Below are positions 27,435-37,008 of a stretch of 64,000 nt of DNA, piece after piece. Within the stretch, counting starts at the first letter, position 1, and each line of letters opens with the position of its first letter. A model generated the notes under the pieces. That model was not told the origin of the DNA, made no database searches, and saw only the letters and a program-made list of their open reading frames with translations. Position numbers and translations under genes: made by a program. The stretch spans positions 558,001 through 622,000 of the forward strand of contig CAVXHQ010000001.1 in the NCBI GenBank assembly GCA_963761735.1, written 5' to 3'. The stretch is from CAVXHQ01 sp963761735 (GTDB taxonomy: Bacteria > Pseudomonadota > Alphaproteobacteria > Rhodobacterales > Rhodobacteraceae).

Positions 27435-28358
27435 ATGCCCATCACCCTGCCCGCCGATCTGCCCGCCTATGACATCCTGACCCGCGAAGGCGTGATGGTC
27501 ATGGACAGCGGCGATGCGGCGCGTCAGGACATCCGCCCCCTGCGCATCGGCCTGCTCAATCTGATGCCGCAAAAGATCCAGACCGAAACGCAGTTCAGCC
27601 GCCTCATCGGGGCGACGTCGCTGCAGATCGACCTGCATCTGATCCGGATGACCGAGCACATTTCGAAAACCACGGCACCCGAGCATATGGAGGCGTTCTA
27701 CCGGTCGTTTGCCGAGGTCGAGGCGTCGGGCGAGAAATTCGACGGCCTGATCATCACCGGCGCCCCGATCGAGCATCTGCCCTACGGCGACGTCACCTAT
27801 TGGGACGAGATGGAGCGCGTTCTGAACTGGACGCAAACCCACGTTCATTCGACCTTCGGGGTGTGCTGGGGCGGCATGGCGATGCTGTGGCATTTCCACC
27901 GGATCGACAAGCGCCTGCTGCCGGCCAAGCGGTTCGGGTGCTATCGTCACGAAACGCTCATCCCTGCCTCGCCCTTCCTGCGCGGGTTCTCCGACGATTT
28001 CGTGATCCCGATCAGCCGCTGGACGGAAATTGCGCAGGACGATCTGGACGCCACACCGGGCCTCGAGACCCTGGTGGCCTCGCACCAGTCCGGCCCCTGC
28101 CTGATCGAGGACGCCCGCCACCGGTCGCTCTATATCTTCAACCATTTCGAATACGACAGCGGGACCTTGAAAGAAGAATACGACCGGGACGTCGGCGCGG
28201 GCGTCGCCATCGCCGTACCGCAGAACTATTATCCCGGCGATGACCCCACGGCAGCACCGCTCAACCGCTGGCGCAGCCACGCGCACCTTCTATATGGCAA
28301 CTGGCTGAACCGCATCTACCAGACCACTCCATTCGAGGTGTCCCGCATTGGCATTTAA
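27435..28358 (+). CDS. metA: Homoserine O-acyltransferase MetA, predicted acetyl-CoA type
   Basis: A 307-residue MetA that activates homoserine for methionine synthesis. The nucleophile Cys144 lies in FGVCWGGMAM and the catalytic His/Glu pair in NHFEYDSGTL. Position 113, equivalent to residue 111 of characterised MetA proteins, is Glu (TGAPIE); published work shows Glu there selects acetyl-CoA while Gly selects succinyl-CoA. So O-acetylhomoserine is the likely product. Start ATG 27435. The hydrolase gene downstream overlaps its end. Confidence 0.96.
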   Translation: MPITLPADLPAYDILTREGVMVMDSGDAARQDIRPLRIGLLNLMPQKIQTETQFSRLIGATSLQIDLHLIRMTEHISKTTAPEHMEAFYRSFAEVEASGEKFDGLIITGAPIEHLPYGDVTYWDEMERVLNWTQTHVHSTFGVCWGGMAMLWHFHRIDKRLLPAKRFGCYRHETLIPASPFLRGFSDDFVIPISRWTEIAQDDLDATPGLETLVASHQSGPCLIEDARHRSLYIFNHFEYDSGTLKEEYDRDVGAGVAIAVPQNYYPGDDPTAAPLNRWRSHAHLLYGNWLNRIYQTTPFEVSRIGI

Positions 28359-29349
28359 GAGCATCTTCATCGGCGTCACCTTCCTGGTGATCGCTGGCGC
28401 CATCGTCACCTCGATGCTGGCAAACCGGCGCGAGGCCGCCACCGAGGCCGCGTTTCCGCCGTCGGGACAGTTCGTGGAGGTGAACGGACGGCAGGTGCAT
28501 TACGTCCAGGAGGGCACCGGCCCGGACCTTGTGCTGATCCACGGCGCATCCGGCAACCTGCGCGATTTCACGTTTCGACTGATGCCGATGCTGACCGACC
28601 GCTACCGCGTCACGGCCCTGGACCGGCCCGGCATGGGATATACCGACCGCACCGACGCGCGCTATGACAGCGCCTTTACCACATTGGCCGAAAGCCCGTC
28701 GGAACAGGCCGCGATGCTGCGCGCGGCGACCCTGCAGCTCGGCGTCGAAAACCCGATGATCCTCGGCCATTCCTTCGGCAATGCCGTCGCCCTCGCCTGG
28801 ATCCTCGACTACCCGGACGACACCGCGGCCCTGATCGACGTGGCGGGCGTGTCGATGCCCTGGCCCGGCGATCTGGGCTGGTTCTACGAGGTGCCCGGCT
28901 CGCTCTGGGGCGGGCTGATCGTGCCGCCGCTGGTGTCCGCCTTCGTCGGTGAGGGCCGTTTGCGCAGCGGGACCGAGGGCACCTTTGCCCCCGATCCGAT
29001 GCCCGATGGCTATTTCGAGCATCTTGCCCCCGCCCTCGTGACGCGGCGCGACAGTTTTCGTGCCAATGCGCGGCAGGTCAACAGCCTGCGCCCCCATATC
29101 GTCGCGATGGAGCAGCGCTACGCCAGCATCGACATGCCCGTCGAGATCGTCCACGGCAGCGCCGATACCTCGGTGCCGCTGCACATCCACTCGGGCCCGC
29201 TGAGCCAGATCATCCCGGGCGCGAACCTGACCGTCCTCGATGGCGTCGGCCACATGCCGCAGCAGACCGATCCGCAGGCCGTCGTCGACGCCATCGACCG
29301 TGCCGCCGCGCGGGCGGGCCTGAACGTCGCGGCGCCTGCCGCCGATTGA
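28348..29349 (+). CDS. Membrane-anchored alpha/beta hydrolase
   Basis: A 333-residue protein starting at TTG 28348 (GAGGTG ribosome site) and overlapping metA by 11 bases. Residues 5-24 form a signal anchor, so the domain faces the periplasm. The hydrolase fold shows LIHGASGNLRDF (oxyanion region), LGHSFGNAVAL (nucleophile Ser), SADTSVPLH (acid region) and GVGHMPQQTDP (His). The substrate is unknown; ester or lactone cleavage is typical. Confidence 0.88.
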   Translation: MAFKSIFIGVTFLVIAGAIVTSMLANRREAATEAAFPPSGQFVEVNGRQVHYVQEGTGPDLVLIHGASGNLRDFTFRLMPMLTDRYRVTALDRPGMGYTDRTDARYDSAFTTLAESPSEQAAMLRAATLQLGVENPMILGHSFGNAVALAWILDYPDDTAALIDVAGVSMPWPGDLGWFYEVPGSLWGGLIVPPLVSAFVGEGRLRSGTEGTFAPDPMPDGYFEHLAPALVTRRDSFRANARQVNSLRPHIVAMEQRYASIDMPVEIVHGSADTSVPLHIHSGPLSQIIPGANLTVLDGVGHMPQQTDPQAVVDAIDRAAARAGLNVAAPAAD

Positions 29350-29399
29350 ATCCGGGCACTGCGCCCGTCATTATGGACGCCACACCGAAAGGAGCCGAC

Positions 29400-30266
29400 A
29401 TGGACAAGCCATTCGACGGTGCGATCAGCGCGTTCGCCAATGACGAAGCGCCAAAGGACGTGCGCGAGGCCCTCGACGATGCGGGCAGGAAGGACATCCC
29501 CAACGACAGCTATCCCTACGACGAGGCGTGGCCGAAATCCGACTACAAGGACGTGATGAAGGGTCTTCAGGTAGAGCTCGTGAAGATGCAGGCCTGGGTC
29601 AAGACGACCGGGGCGCGCATCGTCGTCGTGTTTGAGGGGCGGGATGCAGCCGGCAAGGGCGGCACGATCAAGGCGATGACCGAGAACCTGAATCCGCGCG
29701 GCGCGCGGATCGTGGCCCTCGGCAAACCGACCGAGACCGAGACGGGCGAGTGGTATTTCCAGCGGTACATCGAACATCTGCCGACCAGGGGGGAAATCGT
29801 CCTGTTCGACCGCAGCTGGTACAATCGGGGCGTGGTCGAAAAGGTGTTCGGGTTCTGCACGGATGCAGAACGCGAGCGCTGGTTCAGGCATGTGCAGCCG
29901 TTCGAGAGAATGCTGGTCGACGACGGCATCGTGCTGATGAAGGTCTGGCTCAATGTGGGGCGGATCTCGCAACTGCAACGGTTTCTCGCGCGCGAGGACG
30001 ATCCGCTGAAGACATGGAAACTGTCGTGGATCGACGTCGAGGGCCTGAAGAAGTGGGACGACTATTCGGACGCGATCCGCGAAACGCTCGAGCGGACGCA
30101 CAGCGGCGACGCGCCCTGGACGGTGGTGCGGTCCGACGACAAGAAGCGCGCGCGGGTGGCGGTGATCCAGACGCTTCTGGCGCAGCTCGACTATCCGTCC
30201 AAGGGCGATCCCGGCGCGCCGGATCCGCAGATCGCGGGCGGCCCGACCCTTTGGCGCGACGGCTGA
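29400..30266 (+). CDS. ppk2: Polyphosphate kinase 2
   Basis: A 288-residue class I PPK2, which transfers phosphate between polyphosphate and nucleoside diphosphates. Walker A is EGRDAAGKGGTIK (Gly80-Gly87), Walker B is VLFDRSWYNRGVVEKV, and the lid has RWFRHVQPFERML. An SD (AAAGGAG) five bases before ATG 29400 fixes the start; an upstream ATG has none. A TetR gene follows after four bases in the same direction. Confidence 0.96.
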   Translation: MDKPFDGAISAFANDEAPKDVREALDDAGRKDIPNDSYPYDEAWPKSDYKDVMKGLQVELVKMQAWVKTTGARIVVVFEGRDAAGKGGTIKAMTENLNPRGARIVALGKPTETETGEWYFQRYIEHLPTRGEIVLFDRSWYNRGVVEKVFGFCTDAERERWFRHVQPFERMLVDDGIVLMKVWLNVGRISQLQRFLAREDDPLKTWKLSWIDVEGLKKWDDYSDAIRETLERTHSGDAPWTVVRSDDKKRARVAVIQTLLAQLDYPSKGDPGAPDPQIAGGPTLWRDG

Positions 30267-30270
30267 GACA

Positions 30271-30900
30271 TTGCCCAAACGCGGCTATCACCACGGTAAT
30301 CTGGCGCAGGCCCTCGTCGAGGCGTGCCTGTCGCTGATCGAACAAAAGGGGCCGACCGGGTTCACTCTGTCGGAGGCCGCGCGCGAGGCGGGGGTGACGC
30401 CCGCTGCCGTGTACCGCCATTTTCAGGGCCGCGAAGACCTCATCGCAGAAGCCGCGCGGCAGGGCTACGAGATCTTCGCCGACCTGATGGAACATGCCTA
30501 CGGCGGCGGCAAAAGCGGCGTGCAGCCTTCGGCGCTGGGCGCCTTCGAGGCAACCGGGCGCGCCTACCTCGCGTTCGCGCGCAAGTTTCCCGGCCACTAC
30601 GTCGCGATGTTCGAGAGCGGCATTTCGATCCAGCGCACGCCCGAACTCAACGCCGCTGCCACCCGCGCCATGGGGGTGTTGCACCGCGCCGCCGAAGAAC
30701 TGTCGCAGCACATCCCCGCCCACAAACGCCCCCCCGCGCAGATGTTCTCGGCCCATATCTGGGCGATGAGCCACGGGGTGGTTGAATTGTTCGCGAGCGG
30801 GTCGCCAGGGACGAAATCGCCGTTTCCGCCCGAGGATCTGCTGGAAAGCGGGATCGGGATTTATCTGCGGGGGCTGGGATTGATTGCGCCGGACACCTGA
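30271..30900 (+). CDS. TetR-family transcriptional regulator
   Basis: A 209-residue regulator. The N-terminal domain has YHHGNLAQALVEACLSLIEQ and the DNA-binding helices FTLSEAAREAGVTPAAVYRHF. The C-terminal domain matches the WHG-type ligand-binding fold (FPGHYVAMFESGI, SAHIWAMSHGVVELFA). It begins at TTG 30271, four bases after ppk2, suggesting co-transcription and perhaps control of ppk2. The ligand is unknown. Confidence 0.92.
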   Translation: MPKRGYHHGNLAQALVEACLSLIEQKGPTGFTLSEAAREAGVTPAAVYRHFQGREDLIAEAARQGYEIFADLMEHAYGGGKSGVQPSALGAFEATGRAYLAFARKFPGHYVAMFESGISIQRTPELNAAATRAMGVLHRAAEELSQHIPAHKRPPAQMFSAHIWAMSHGVVELFASGSPGTKSPFPPEDLLESGIGIYLRGLGLIAPDT

Positions 30901-30922
30901 AGTTCGCACCACAAGCCCCTGT

Positions 30923-32038
30923 TCAGGCAGGTAAAACTACCAGCGCCCGCTCGTCCCATATCACCTTCGTTCGCGCGCCGACGTCCAGCACGGGCCGCCC
31001 GATGAGGTTCTTCATCGACAGGGTCAACGGCGTGTCGATGCCGTCGATGCGGACGTCGTAATAGGTCATGTCGCCGTAGTAGACGACCTCGTCGACCGTG
31101 GCCTCCGCCGTCCGGCCGGTCGTCGTATCCCCGTCGAACAGCAGAGACAGGGTTTCGGGGCGGATGCCGATGGCGGCGGGGCCGTGGACGGGGCCGCCGG
31201 GGGCCTGTTCGGACGCGATGCTGCCGCTGCCCAGGCCCTGCACGTCGACGTCGATGCGGTCGCCGTTGGGCGTCGCCGATCCATTCAGGAAATTCATCTT
31301 GCCGATGAAATCGGCGACGCGGCGCGATCCAGGGCGGCGGTACAGCGTTTCGGGGTCGGCCAGCTGCCCGATGGCGCCTTCGAACATCACCGCGATCCGG
31401 TCCGACATCACCAGAGCCTCTTCCTGATCGTGGGTCACGAGAATAAAGGTAATACCGACCTCGCGTTGCAGCTTGATCAGCTCCACCTGCATGACTTCGC
31501 GCATCTTCTTGTCGAGCGCGCTCAGCGGCTCGTCCAGCAACAGCACCTTGGGTTTGAGGATCAGCGCGCGCGCGAGCGCCACCCGCTGGCGCTGCCCCCC
31601 AGACAGCGCATGGGCCGCGCGGCCGCCAAATCCCGCGAGTCCGACCATGCTCAGCGCCTCATCGACGGCGGCGGATTTGTCGGGTTTCGACATTTTCTTG
31701 CGTCGTAATCCAAAGGCGACGTTCTCGGCGACAGTCAGGTGCGGAAAGATCGCGTAGGACTGAAACACCATGTTGGTGGGCCGCTCGTTTGCGGCCACCT
31801 GCGCCATATCTTTGCCCGAAATGGTCAGAACGCCGCCCGAAACGCTTTCGAACCCCGCGATCGTGCGCAATAGCGTGGTCTTGCCGCAGCCGGACGGGCC
31901 CAGCAAAGAAAAGAATTCGCCTTCGTTGATCGTCAGATCGATGTCGCGCAGCGCATGATAGTCGCCGTAATATTTGTTCACACCCGTCAGCGTGATCAGC
32001 GGTTTTGCAGCATCCGCGTCCTTGACCATGTCGATCAC
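30923..32038 (-). CDS. potA: Spermidine/putrescine-type ABC transporter, ATPase
   Basis: A 371-residue ATPase with Walker A GPSGCGKTTLLR, signature ALSGGQRQRVALARAL, Walker B VLLLDEPLSALD and a C-terminal TOBE domain (from about 290). It energises the two permeases encoded upstream and overlaps the first of these by four bases. Assignment to polyamine rather than another cation or opine rests on permease type. Confidence 0.93.
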   Translation of the reverse strand: MIDMVKDADAAKPLITLTGVNKYYGDYHALRDIDLTINEGEFFSLLGPSGCGKTTLLRTIAGFESVSGGVLTISGKDMAQVAANERPTNMVFQSYAIFPHLTVAENVAFGLRRKKMSKPDKSAAVDEALSMVGLAGFGGRAAHALSGGQRQRVALARALILKPKVLLLDEPLSALDKKMREVMQVELIKLQREVGITFILVTHDQEEALVMSDRIAVMFEGAIGQLADPETLYRRPGSRRVADFIGKMNFLNGSATPNGDRIDVDVQGLGSGSIASEQAPGGPVHGPAAIGIRPETLSLLFDGDTTTGRTAEATVDEVVYYGDMTYYDVRIDGIDTPLTLSMKNLIGRPVLDVGARTKVIWDERALVVLPA

Positions 32039-32835
32039 AAAAAGCCTCCTTTGTCGGCAAGACCGGCGCGCGCAAGGCCACGTCTGCGGTAATATTCGGC
32101 GATGGCCAGCAAGACGACCGACAGCGTGACAAGCACGGTCCCCAGCGCCATCACCACCGGAAGCTGCCCGGGAAACCGCAAAAGGCCCCAGATATAGACA
32201 GGCATCGTCGGATTGGCGCCGGTCAGAAAGAAGGCGATGATGAATTCATCGAGGCTGATCGTGAACGAAATCAGCAGCGACGACACGATCCCCGGCATCA
32301 CCAGCGGCAGAATCACGAGGCGGAACGCCGACCACCGGTTTTCACCCAGATCGAGGGCCGCCTCTTCCAGCGCCGGGTCGAGGTTCTGGAACGCGCCGTT
32401 AAGGATCGCGATGGAAAACGGCGTGCAGATCAGCACATGGGCGATGATGATCGTCCAGTTCGACAGCGTCATGTCCAACACCTGCCGCAACACCGTCAAG
32501 AGCGATACCGCGACGATGATTTCCGGCAGCACCAGCGGCAACATGACGAACCCGAGGATTCCCGCCTTGCCCGGAAAATGCGCCATGGCGCCCGCGCGCG
32601 CCGCGCAGATCCCCAACAGCGTCGAAATAACGGCCGTCATGCCCGCAATGAACAACGAGTTCCGCACCGCATCGTGCAAGGCACTCGTTTCGGCCAGTTG
32701 CGTGAACCAGTGGGTCGTGAACCCCTGCAACGGAAACGCGATGACGGTGCCGTCGTTGAACGCGAAGATCGGCAGCAGCGCGATGGGCGCGTACAGGAAT
32801 ATCAGATAGGCGATGGCATAGATGCGCAGGCTCAT
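32035..32835 (-). CDS. potC: Polyamine-type ABC transporter permease (PotC-like)
   Basis: A 266-residue permease with six hydrophobic helices and the EAA loop EEAALDLGENRWSAFRLVILPLVMPGI, which contacts the ATPase. N-terminal IYAIAYLIFLYAPIALLPIFAFND is typical of PotC. It overlaps potA by four bases and follows potB by three, so the three genes are one operon. Confidence 0.93.
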   Translation of the reverse strand: MSLRIYAIAYLIFLYAPIALLPIFAFNDGTVIAFPLQGFTTHWFTQLAETSALHDAVRNSLFIAGMTAVISTLLGICAARAGAMAHFPGKAGILGFVMLPLVLPEIIVAVSLLTVLRQVLDMTLSNWTIIIAHVLICTPFSIAILNGAFQNLDPALEEAALDLGENRWSAFRLVILPLVMPGIVSSLLISFTISLDEFIIAFFLTGANPTMPVYIWGLLRFPGQLPVVMALGTVLVTLSVVLLAIAEYYRRRGLARAGLADKGGFL

Positions 32836-32838
32836 GGT

Positions 32839-33783
32839 CTATCGTCCCCGCAGCCAGCGGCGGTTGAGCCAGATGAACATCAACGCGATGGCGGTGACGC
32901 AGACCATCGCCACGAGCGCGAGGGCGGCTCCCATCGGCGCATTGTTAAGACCGAAGAACTGCGTCTGGATCATGTTGGCGATCAGTTTGCCCCCCGTGCC
33001 GCCCATCAGTTCGGGCGTCACATAATCGCCGATCGTCGGGATCATCACGATCAGCACGGCGGCGACGAGGCCCGGCATCGACAGCGGCAATGTCACGCGG
33101 ATGAAGGTCATGAATTTGCTTTCGCCCAGATCCTGCGCCGCCTCGAGCAGCGCGCGGTCGATCTTTTCAAGCGCCACGAAGATCGGCAGGATCGCGAATG
33201 GCGCGAAAGCGTGCGCCAGCGTGATAACCACCGCGTTGATATTGTACAGGATAAAGGTCAGCGGCTCATCGATGATCCCAAGCCCCATGAGCGAGGAGTT
33301 CACCACGCCGGAATAGCCCAGGATCACTTTCCACAGGAACACCCGGATCAGGTAGGACGTCCAGAACGGGATGGTAATCATGAACAGCCACAGTGACTTG
33401 CGGTGTGCGGGCACATGGAACGAGATGTAGTAGGCGACCGGATAGGCCAGGATAACCGTCACCGCCGTCACCACGACCGAGACATAGACCGAGCGGGCAA
33501 GCAGCGTGATATAGATGGTGCTGAAGAACGCCTTGATCTGGCCCCACAGGCCTGTCTCGCCGCTGCGTTCGGCAAAGGCCGCGGCCCGGTCGAGTTGCAG
33601 GATCTCGCGGTAGTTGTCGAGGGTCAGCGTCGTGTCGATCCCGTAGCCTTCTGCCGTCCAGAACGAAAACATGACGACGGCGAACAACGGCACTGCCAGC
33701 AACAGCAGCGCATAGGCAAAGGGCGGCGCCATAAGCATCGCCGCCCTGCCCCGTTCGGACTTCCAGAACCCGTCAGCCGCCAT
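32839..33783 (-). CDS. potB: Polyamine-type ABC transporter permease (PotB-like)
   Basis: A 314-residue permease. Six helices are evident, with FMITIPFWTSYLIRVFLWKVIL and the EAA loop LEAAQDLGESKFMTFIRVTLPLSMPGL, then YVTPELMGGTGGKLIANMIQTQF, all characteristic of PotB. I chose ATG 33783 (MAADGFWKSERGR); the frame is open further upstream. No periplasmic binding-protein gene lies in the 200 bases upstream, so that subunit is encoded elsewhere. Confidence 0.92.
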   Translation of the reverse strand: MAADGFWKSERGRAAMLMAPPFAYALLLLAVPLFAVVMFSFWTAEGYGIDTTLTLDNYREILQLDRAAAFAERSGETGLWGQIKAFFSTIYITLLARSVYVSVVVTAVTVILAYPVAYYISFHVPAHRKSLWLFMITIPFWTSYLIRVFLWKVILGYSGVVNSSLMGLGIIDEPLTFILYNINAVVITLAHAFAPFAILPIFVALEKIDRALLEAAQDLGESKFMTFIRVTLPLSMPGLVAAVLIVMIPTIGDYVTPELMGGTGGKLIANMIQTQFFGLNNAPMGAALALVAMVCVTAIALMFIWLNRRWLRGR

Positions 33784-33986
33784 ATGTGAGATGCCCCCGA
33801 TGTTGCGCAGATGCTTGATCGCAAACCGCGAGAAATCAATGACAAAAGACGCCTTGGCCACCTCGGTGCGAGGGAAAGCGGGCTGCGGCCACCACCGTCG
33901 CGAGGATTTTACGTCCCCGCGCCTGTTTTTCGACCTCGGTTTAATCGTTGCGCAACACAAATCGCGCAAGACTGGGAAACGCAACG

Positions 33987-35715
33987 ATGGAAACCAGTCT
34001 GATGACCTCACTATGGCTTTACGGCGGCCTGTCCCGGCTGTCGTTCATGAACTACCGCGCCAAAATCATGATCGTGGCCTTTGCCGGGACGCATATCCCG
34101 CTGATCGCCATCGTCGCAAACATAGCCTGGCAATATTCGGACGACTGGCAGGGGTTTCTCGGGATCCTCGCCACCGCTCTCGCCGCGACGCTGGGGGGAA
34201 CGGCGGCGACGCTCTTCGTGCTTGTTCATTTGCTGCGGCCGGTCGTCGAAACCTCCCGCGCGCTGACCGCCTATGGCGAAAACCGCGCCATCGTCCCGCT
34301 GCCCACGCATTATCCCGACGAGGTCGGCACGCTGATGGCCAATACCGTCACGACGCTGTCTGAGCTTCGAATCCGCGCGACTGACCCTCGAGCATGTAGA
34401 TGCGGAGACGGGCCTCGCGAACCGGACGAAATTCTCCCTCGACGTGACGGCGGCCATCGCCCGGCACGACGCGGTGCACGTCTGCGTGATCAGCGCCAAC
34501 AGCTATGACCGGATTTCAGCAACGATCGAGCGTCGCACGGCGGATCTGCTGATGACGCAGATCGGCACACGTCTGGTCTCGTTTCTGGGCCGCAGGGCGG
34601 ATCTTGCGCGGATTGGACCCAATCACTTTGCCTTTTTCGTCGCCGAAAACCCGGACGGCATCCGGTCGGCGGCCGATGCGATGGCCCACCTCGAGAGGTT
34701 GATCGCCCAATGCGACACGAGCCTTTCGGTGGACGGTATCTCGCTGCGGCCCAATCTGACGGGCGGCATGGCGCGGTATCCCGACGACAGCGAAACGACC
34801 GAGCAGCTTCTCGATTTCGCCGCCGCCGCCTCGGCGCTGGTCGGCACCCGGACGGTCGTGTCCGCCTATGTACCGCATCACCGGACCGAGGCGCTCGACC
34901 GTTTCCAGATCGAGGAAGACCTGAAATACGCCCTCGAACGCGACGAGTTTGAACTGCATTATCAGCCGGTCGTCTGCGCTACCGATGCGCGCGCTGTGGG
35001 GGCCGAGGCATTGATCCGCTGGAACCACCCGACCCGCGGCATGATCCGGCCCGACCTGTTTATTCCCGTCGCCGAAAGTTCGGGTCTCATATCGGACATC
35101 GGTCTGTGGGTGATGGACGCGGCCTGCCGTCAGGTCACCGCCTGGAACGAGGCGGGTGCGACGGACCTTGCCGTCGCGATCAACCTGTCGGCGCGGCAGT
35201 TTCATGATCCCGAACTGATCCACCACGTCCGCCGGGCCATCGACGACCATCGCATCGGTGCCCACCAGCTTGAAATCGAGCTGACCGAAAGCTCGATGAT
35301 GGACGATTTCGATCAAAGCCGCAGCACCTTCGGCAAGCTGCGCGACCTTGGCGTGCGGATTGCCATCGACGATTTCGGGACAGGATTCGCAAGCATGAGC
35401 TACCTGCGGCAGTTACCGTTCGACAAACTCAAGCTTGACCGCGAATTCGTCACCAACGTGCACAAACGTCGCGAAAGTCAGGCGATCTGCGGCGCGCTGG
35501 TGGCCCTCGCAAACGGTCTGGGCCTGAGGGCGCTGGCGGAAGGGACGGAGACCGAAGAAGAGGTCGCCTATCTGCGCGACATCGGCTGCGACCTGTTTCA
35601 GGGCTATTACCTGTCAAAACCGGTGACGGCGCCTAACTTTTTCGCCGCAACCGAACCCGCCCGCCTGCGGGGTCTGATCGCTGCCGCATCGCGTCCCACG
35701 CTCCTGTCCGCCTGA
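33987..35715 (+). pseudogene. Membrane GGDEF-EAL protein, split by one frameshift
   Basis: The N-terminal frame (ATG 33987) has two membrane helices (IMIVAFAGTHIPLIAIVANIA and ILATALAATLGGTAATLFVL). Near 34370-34382 one extra base shifts the frame; the second frame resumes with LTLEHVDAETGLANRTKF, a GGDEF-domain start. The GGDEF motif itself is GPNHF (in ARIGPNHFAFF), so no cyclase activity is expected. The EAL domain keeps AEALIRWNHP, NLSARQF, ELTESSMM, AIDDFGTGFASMSYL and KLDREFV, the metal- and substrate-binding set, so c-di-GMP hydrolysis is likely if the frame is real. Confidence 0.88.
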
Positions 35716-35794
35716 ACCGGGCTGTCGACCCAAGGCGCAAAGACCATTGAACGCCTGCTGCTTCACCTGCCGTTAATTTACAGTCTGAAACGAG

Positions 35795-35820
35795 AAAGGG
35801 CGACCCGAAGGCCGCCCTTT
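35795..35820. terminator. Bidirectional terminator between the EAL gene and rpsI
   Basis: AAAGGGCG (35795-35802) pairs with CGCCCTTT (35813-35820). The stem ends in A on one side and T on the other, so it can serve both converging genes. Confidence 0.82.
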
Positions 35821-35842
35821 TGCGTATTCCGGCGATGCGATA

Positions 35843-36358
35843 TCAGCGCTTCGAGAACTGGAAGCTCTTGCGCGCCTTGGCCTTGCCATACTTCTTCCGC
35901 TCGACGACGCGGCTGTCGCGGGTCAGGAAACCGGCGGCCTTGAGCGCGCCGCGCAGCGACGGGTCATAGAGTTGCAGCGCCTTGGACACACCGTGCTTGA
36001 CCGCGCCGGCCTGACCGGACAATCCGCCACCGGCGACCGTTGCCACAACATCGAACTGACCGGTGACACCGGCAACCGAAAACGGCTGTGCGAGGATCAT
36101 CTGCAGCACGGGACGGGCGAAATATTCCACCATCGGCTTGCCGTTCACGACGACCTTGCCGGAACCGGGCTTGATCCAGACGCGGGCGACCGCGTCCTTG
36201 CGCTTTCCCGTGGCATAGCTGCGGCCGAATTCGTCGCGCTTGGGCTCACGGTGTTCCGCCAGCGACTGCGTGTTGACAGCGCTATCGCCACCGGCGGACG
36301 CCGGGGTGCCACTGGCCAGTTGGCCGAGTTCTTCGAGGGAGTTCACTTGATCGGCCAT
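35843..36358 (-). CDS. rpsI: 30S ribosomal protein S9
   Basis: A 171-residue S9. The conserved body has YATGKRKDAVARVW, VVNGKPMVEYF, GGGLSGQAGAVKHGVSKAL and the terminal ARKSFQFSKR whose Lys/Arg tail reaches the P-site tRNA. The first 40 residues are an extension seen in related Rhodobacteraceae. It directly follows rplM in the usual rplM-rpsI operon. Confidence 0.98.
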   Translation of the reverse strand: MADQVNSLEELGQLASGTPASAGGDSAVNTQSLAEHREPKRDEFGRSYATGKRKDAVARVWIKPGSGKVVVNGKPMVEYFARPVLQMILAQPFSVAGVTGQFDVVATVAGGGLSGQAGAVKHGVSKALQLYDPSLRGALKAAGFLTRDSRVVERKKYGKAKARKSFQFSKR

Positions 36359-36359
36359 G

Positions 36360-36857
36360 TTATGCAGTCCCCGGTGTGCCGGTCGTATCGGCGTTGGTCT
36401 GTGTGCGTGTGTTCTTGGGGTTCATCGAGGCCACATCGAGAACCTCGGGCTTTTGCGCTTCCATGTTGTGCTCGGCGCCGACAAAGACCCGCAGATGCGT
36501 CATCTGTTTGCTGCGCAGCTTGTTGCCCGGCAGCATCCGCTTGACCGCCTGCACCAGCACCCGCTCGGGGTGGGCGCCGTCAAGGATCTGGCCCGTCGTG
36601 CGGAACTTGATCCCGCCGGGATGGCCAGTGTGCCAATAATTTTTTTCGTCACGCTTGTTGCCCGTGATCTGCACCTTTTCGGCGTTAATCACGATGACAT
36701 TGTCGCCCATGTCCATGTGCGGCGTAAAAGAGGGCTTGTGCTTGCCCCGCAGGCGCATGGCGATGACCGACGCGAGGCGGCCCAGAACGAGGCCGTCGGC
36801 GTCGATCAGGATCCACTTCTTGTCGATATCGCCGGGTGTGGCGCTAAAGGTTTTCAT
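36360..36857 (-). CDS. rplM: 50S ribosomal protein L13
   Basis: A 165-residue L13, an early assembly protein of the large subunit. Key segments are MKTFSATPGDIDKKWILIDA, GLVLGRLASVIAMRLRGK, NVIVINAEKVQITGNK and KRMLPGNKLRSKQMTHLRVF. I start at ATG 36857, the usual N-terminus; an ATG four codons earlier is possible. The last 20 residues are a low-complexity Thr/Asn tail. Confidence 0.97.
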   Translation of the reverse strand: MKTFSATPGDIDKKWILIDADGLVLGRLASVIAMRLRGKHKPSFTPHMDMGDNVIVINAEKVQITGNKRDEKNYWHTGHPGGIKFRTTGQILDGAHPERVLVQAVKRMLPGNKLRSKQMTHLRVFVGAEHNMEAQKPEVLDVASMNPKNTRTQTNADTTGTPGTA

Positions 36858-37008
36858 CCGGTGTTCCATTCGTTGAGGGCGGCAGTCCGCCCGAAAGATG
36901 TGATAGCTGGCTTATAAGCGGCCCGGACGCGCGGTCAAGCACTCTTGGTGAGGATAAAGTGAGCGAAAACAATTAAGTACGAAATAGGTATCATAGTACC
37001 CCATCGCT

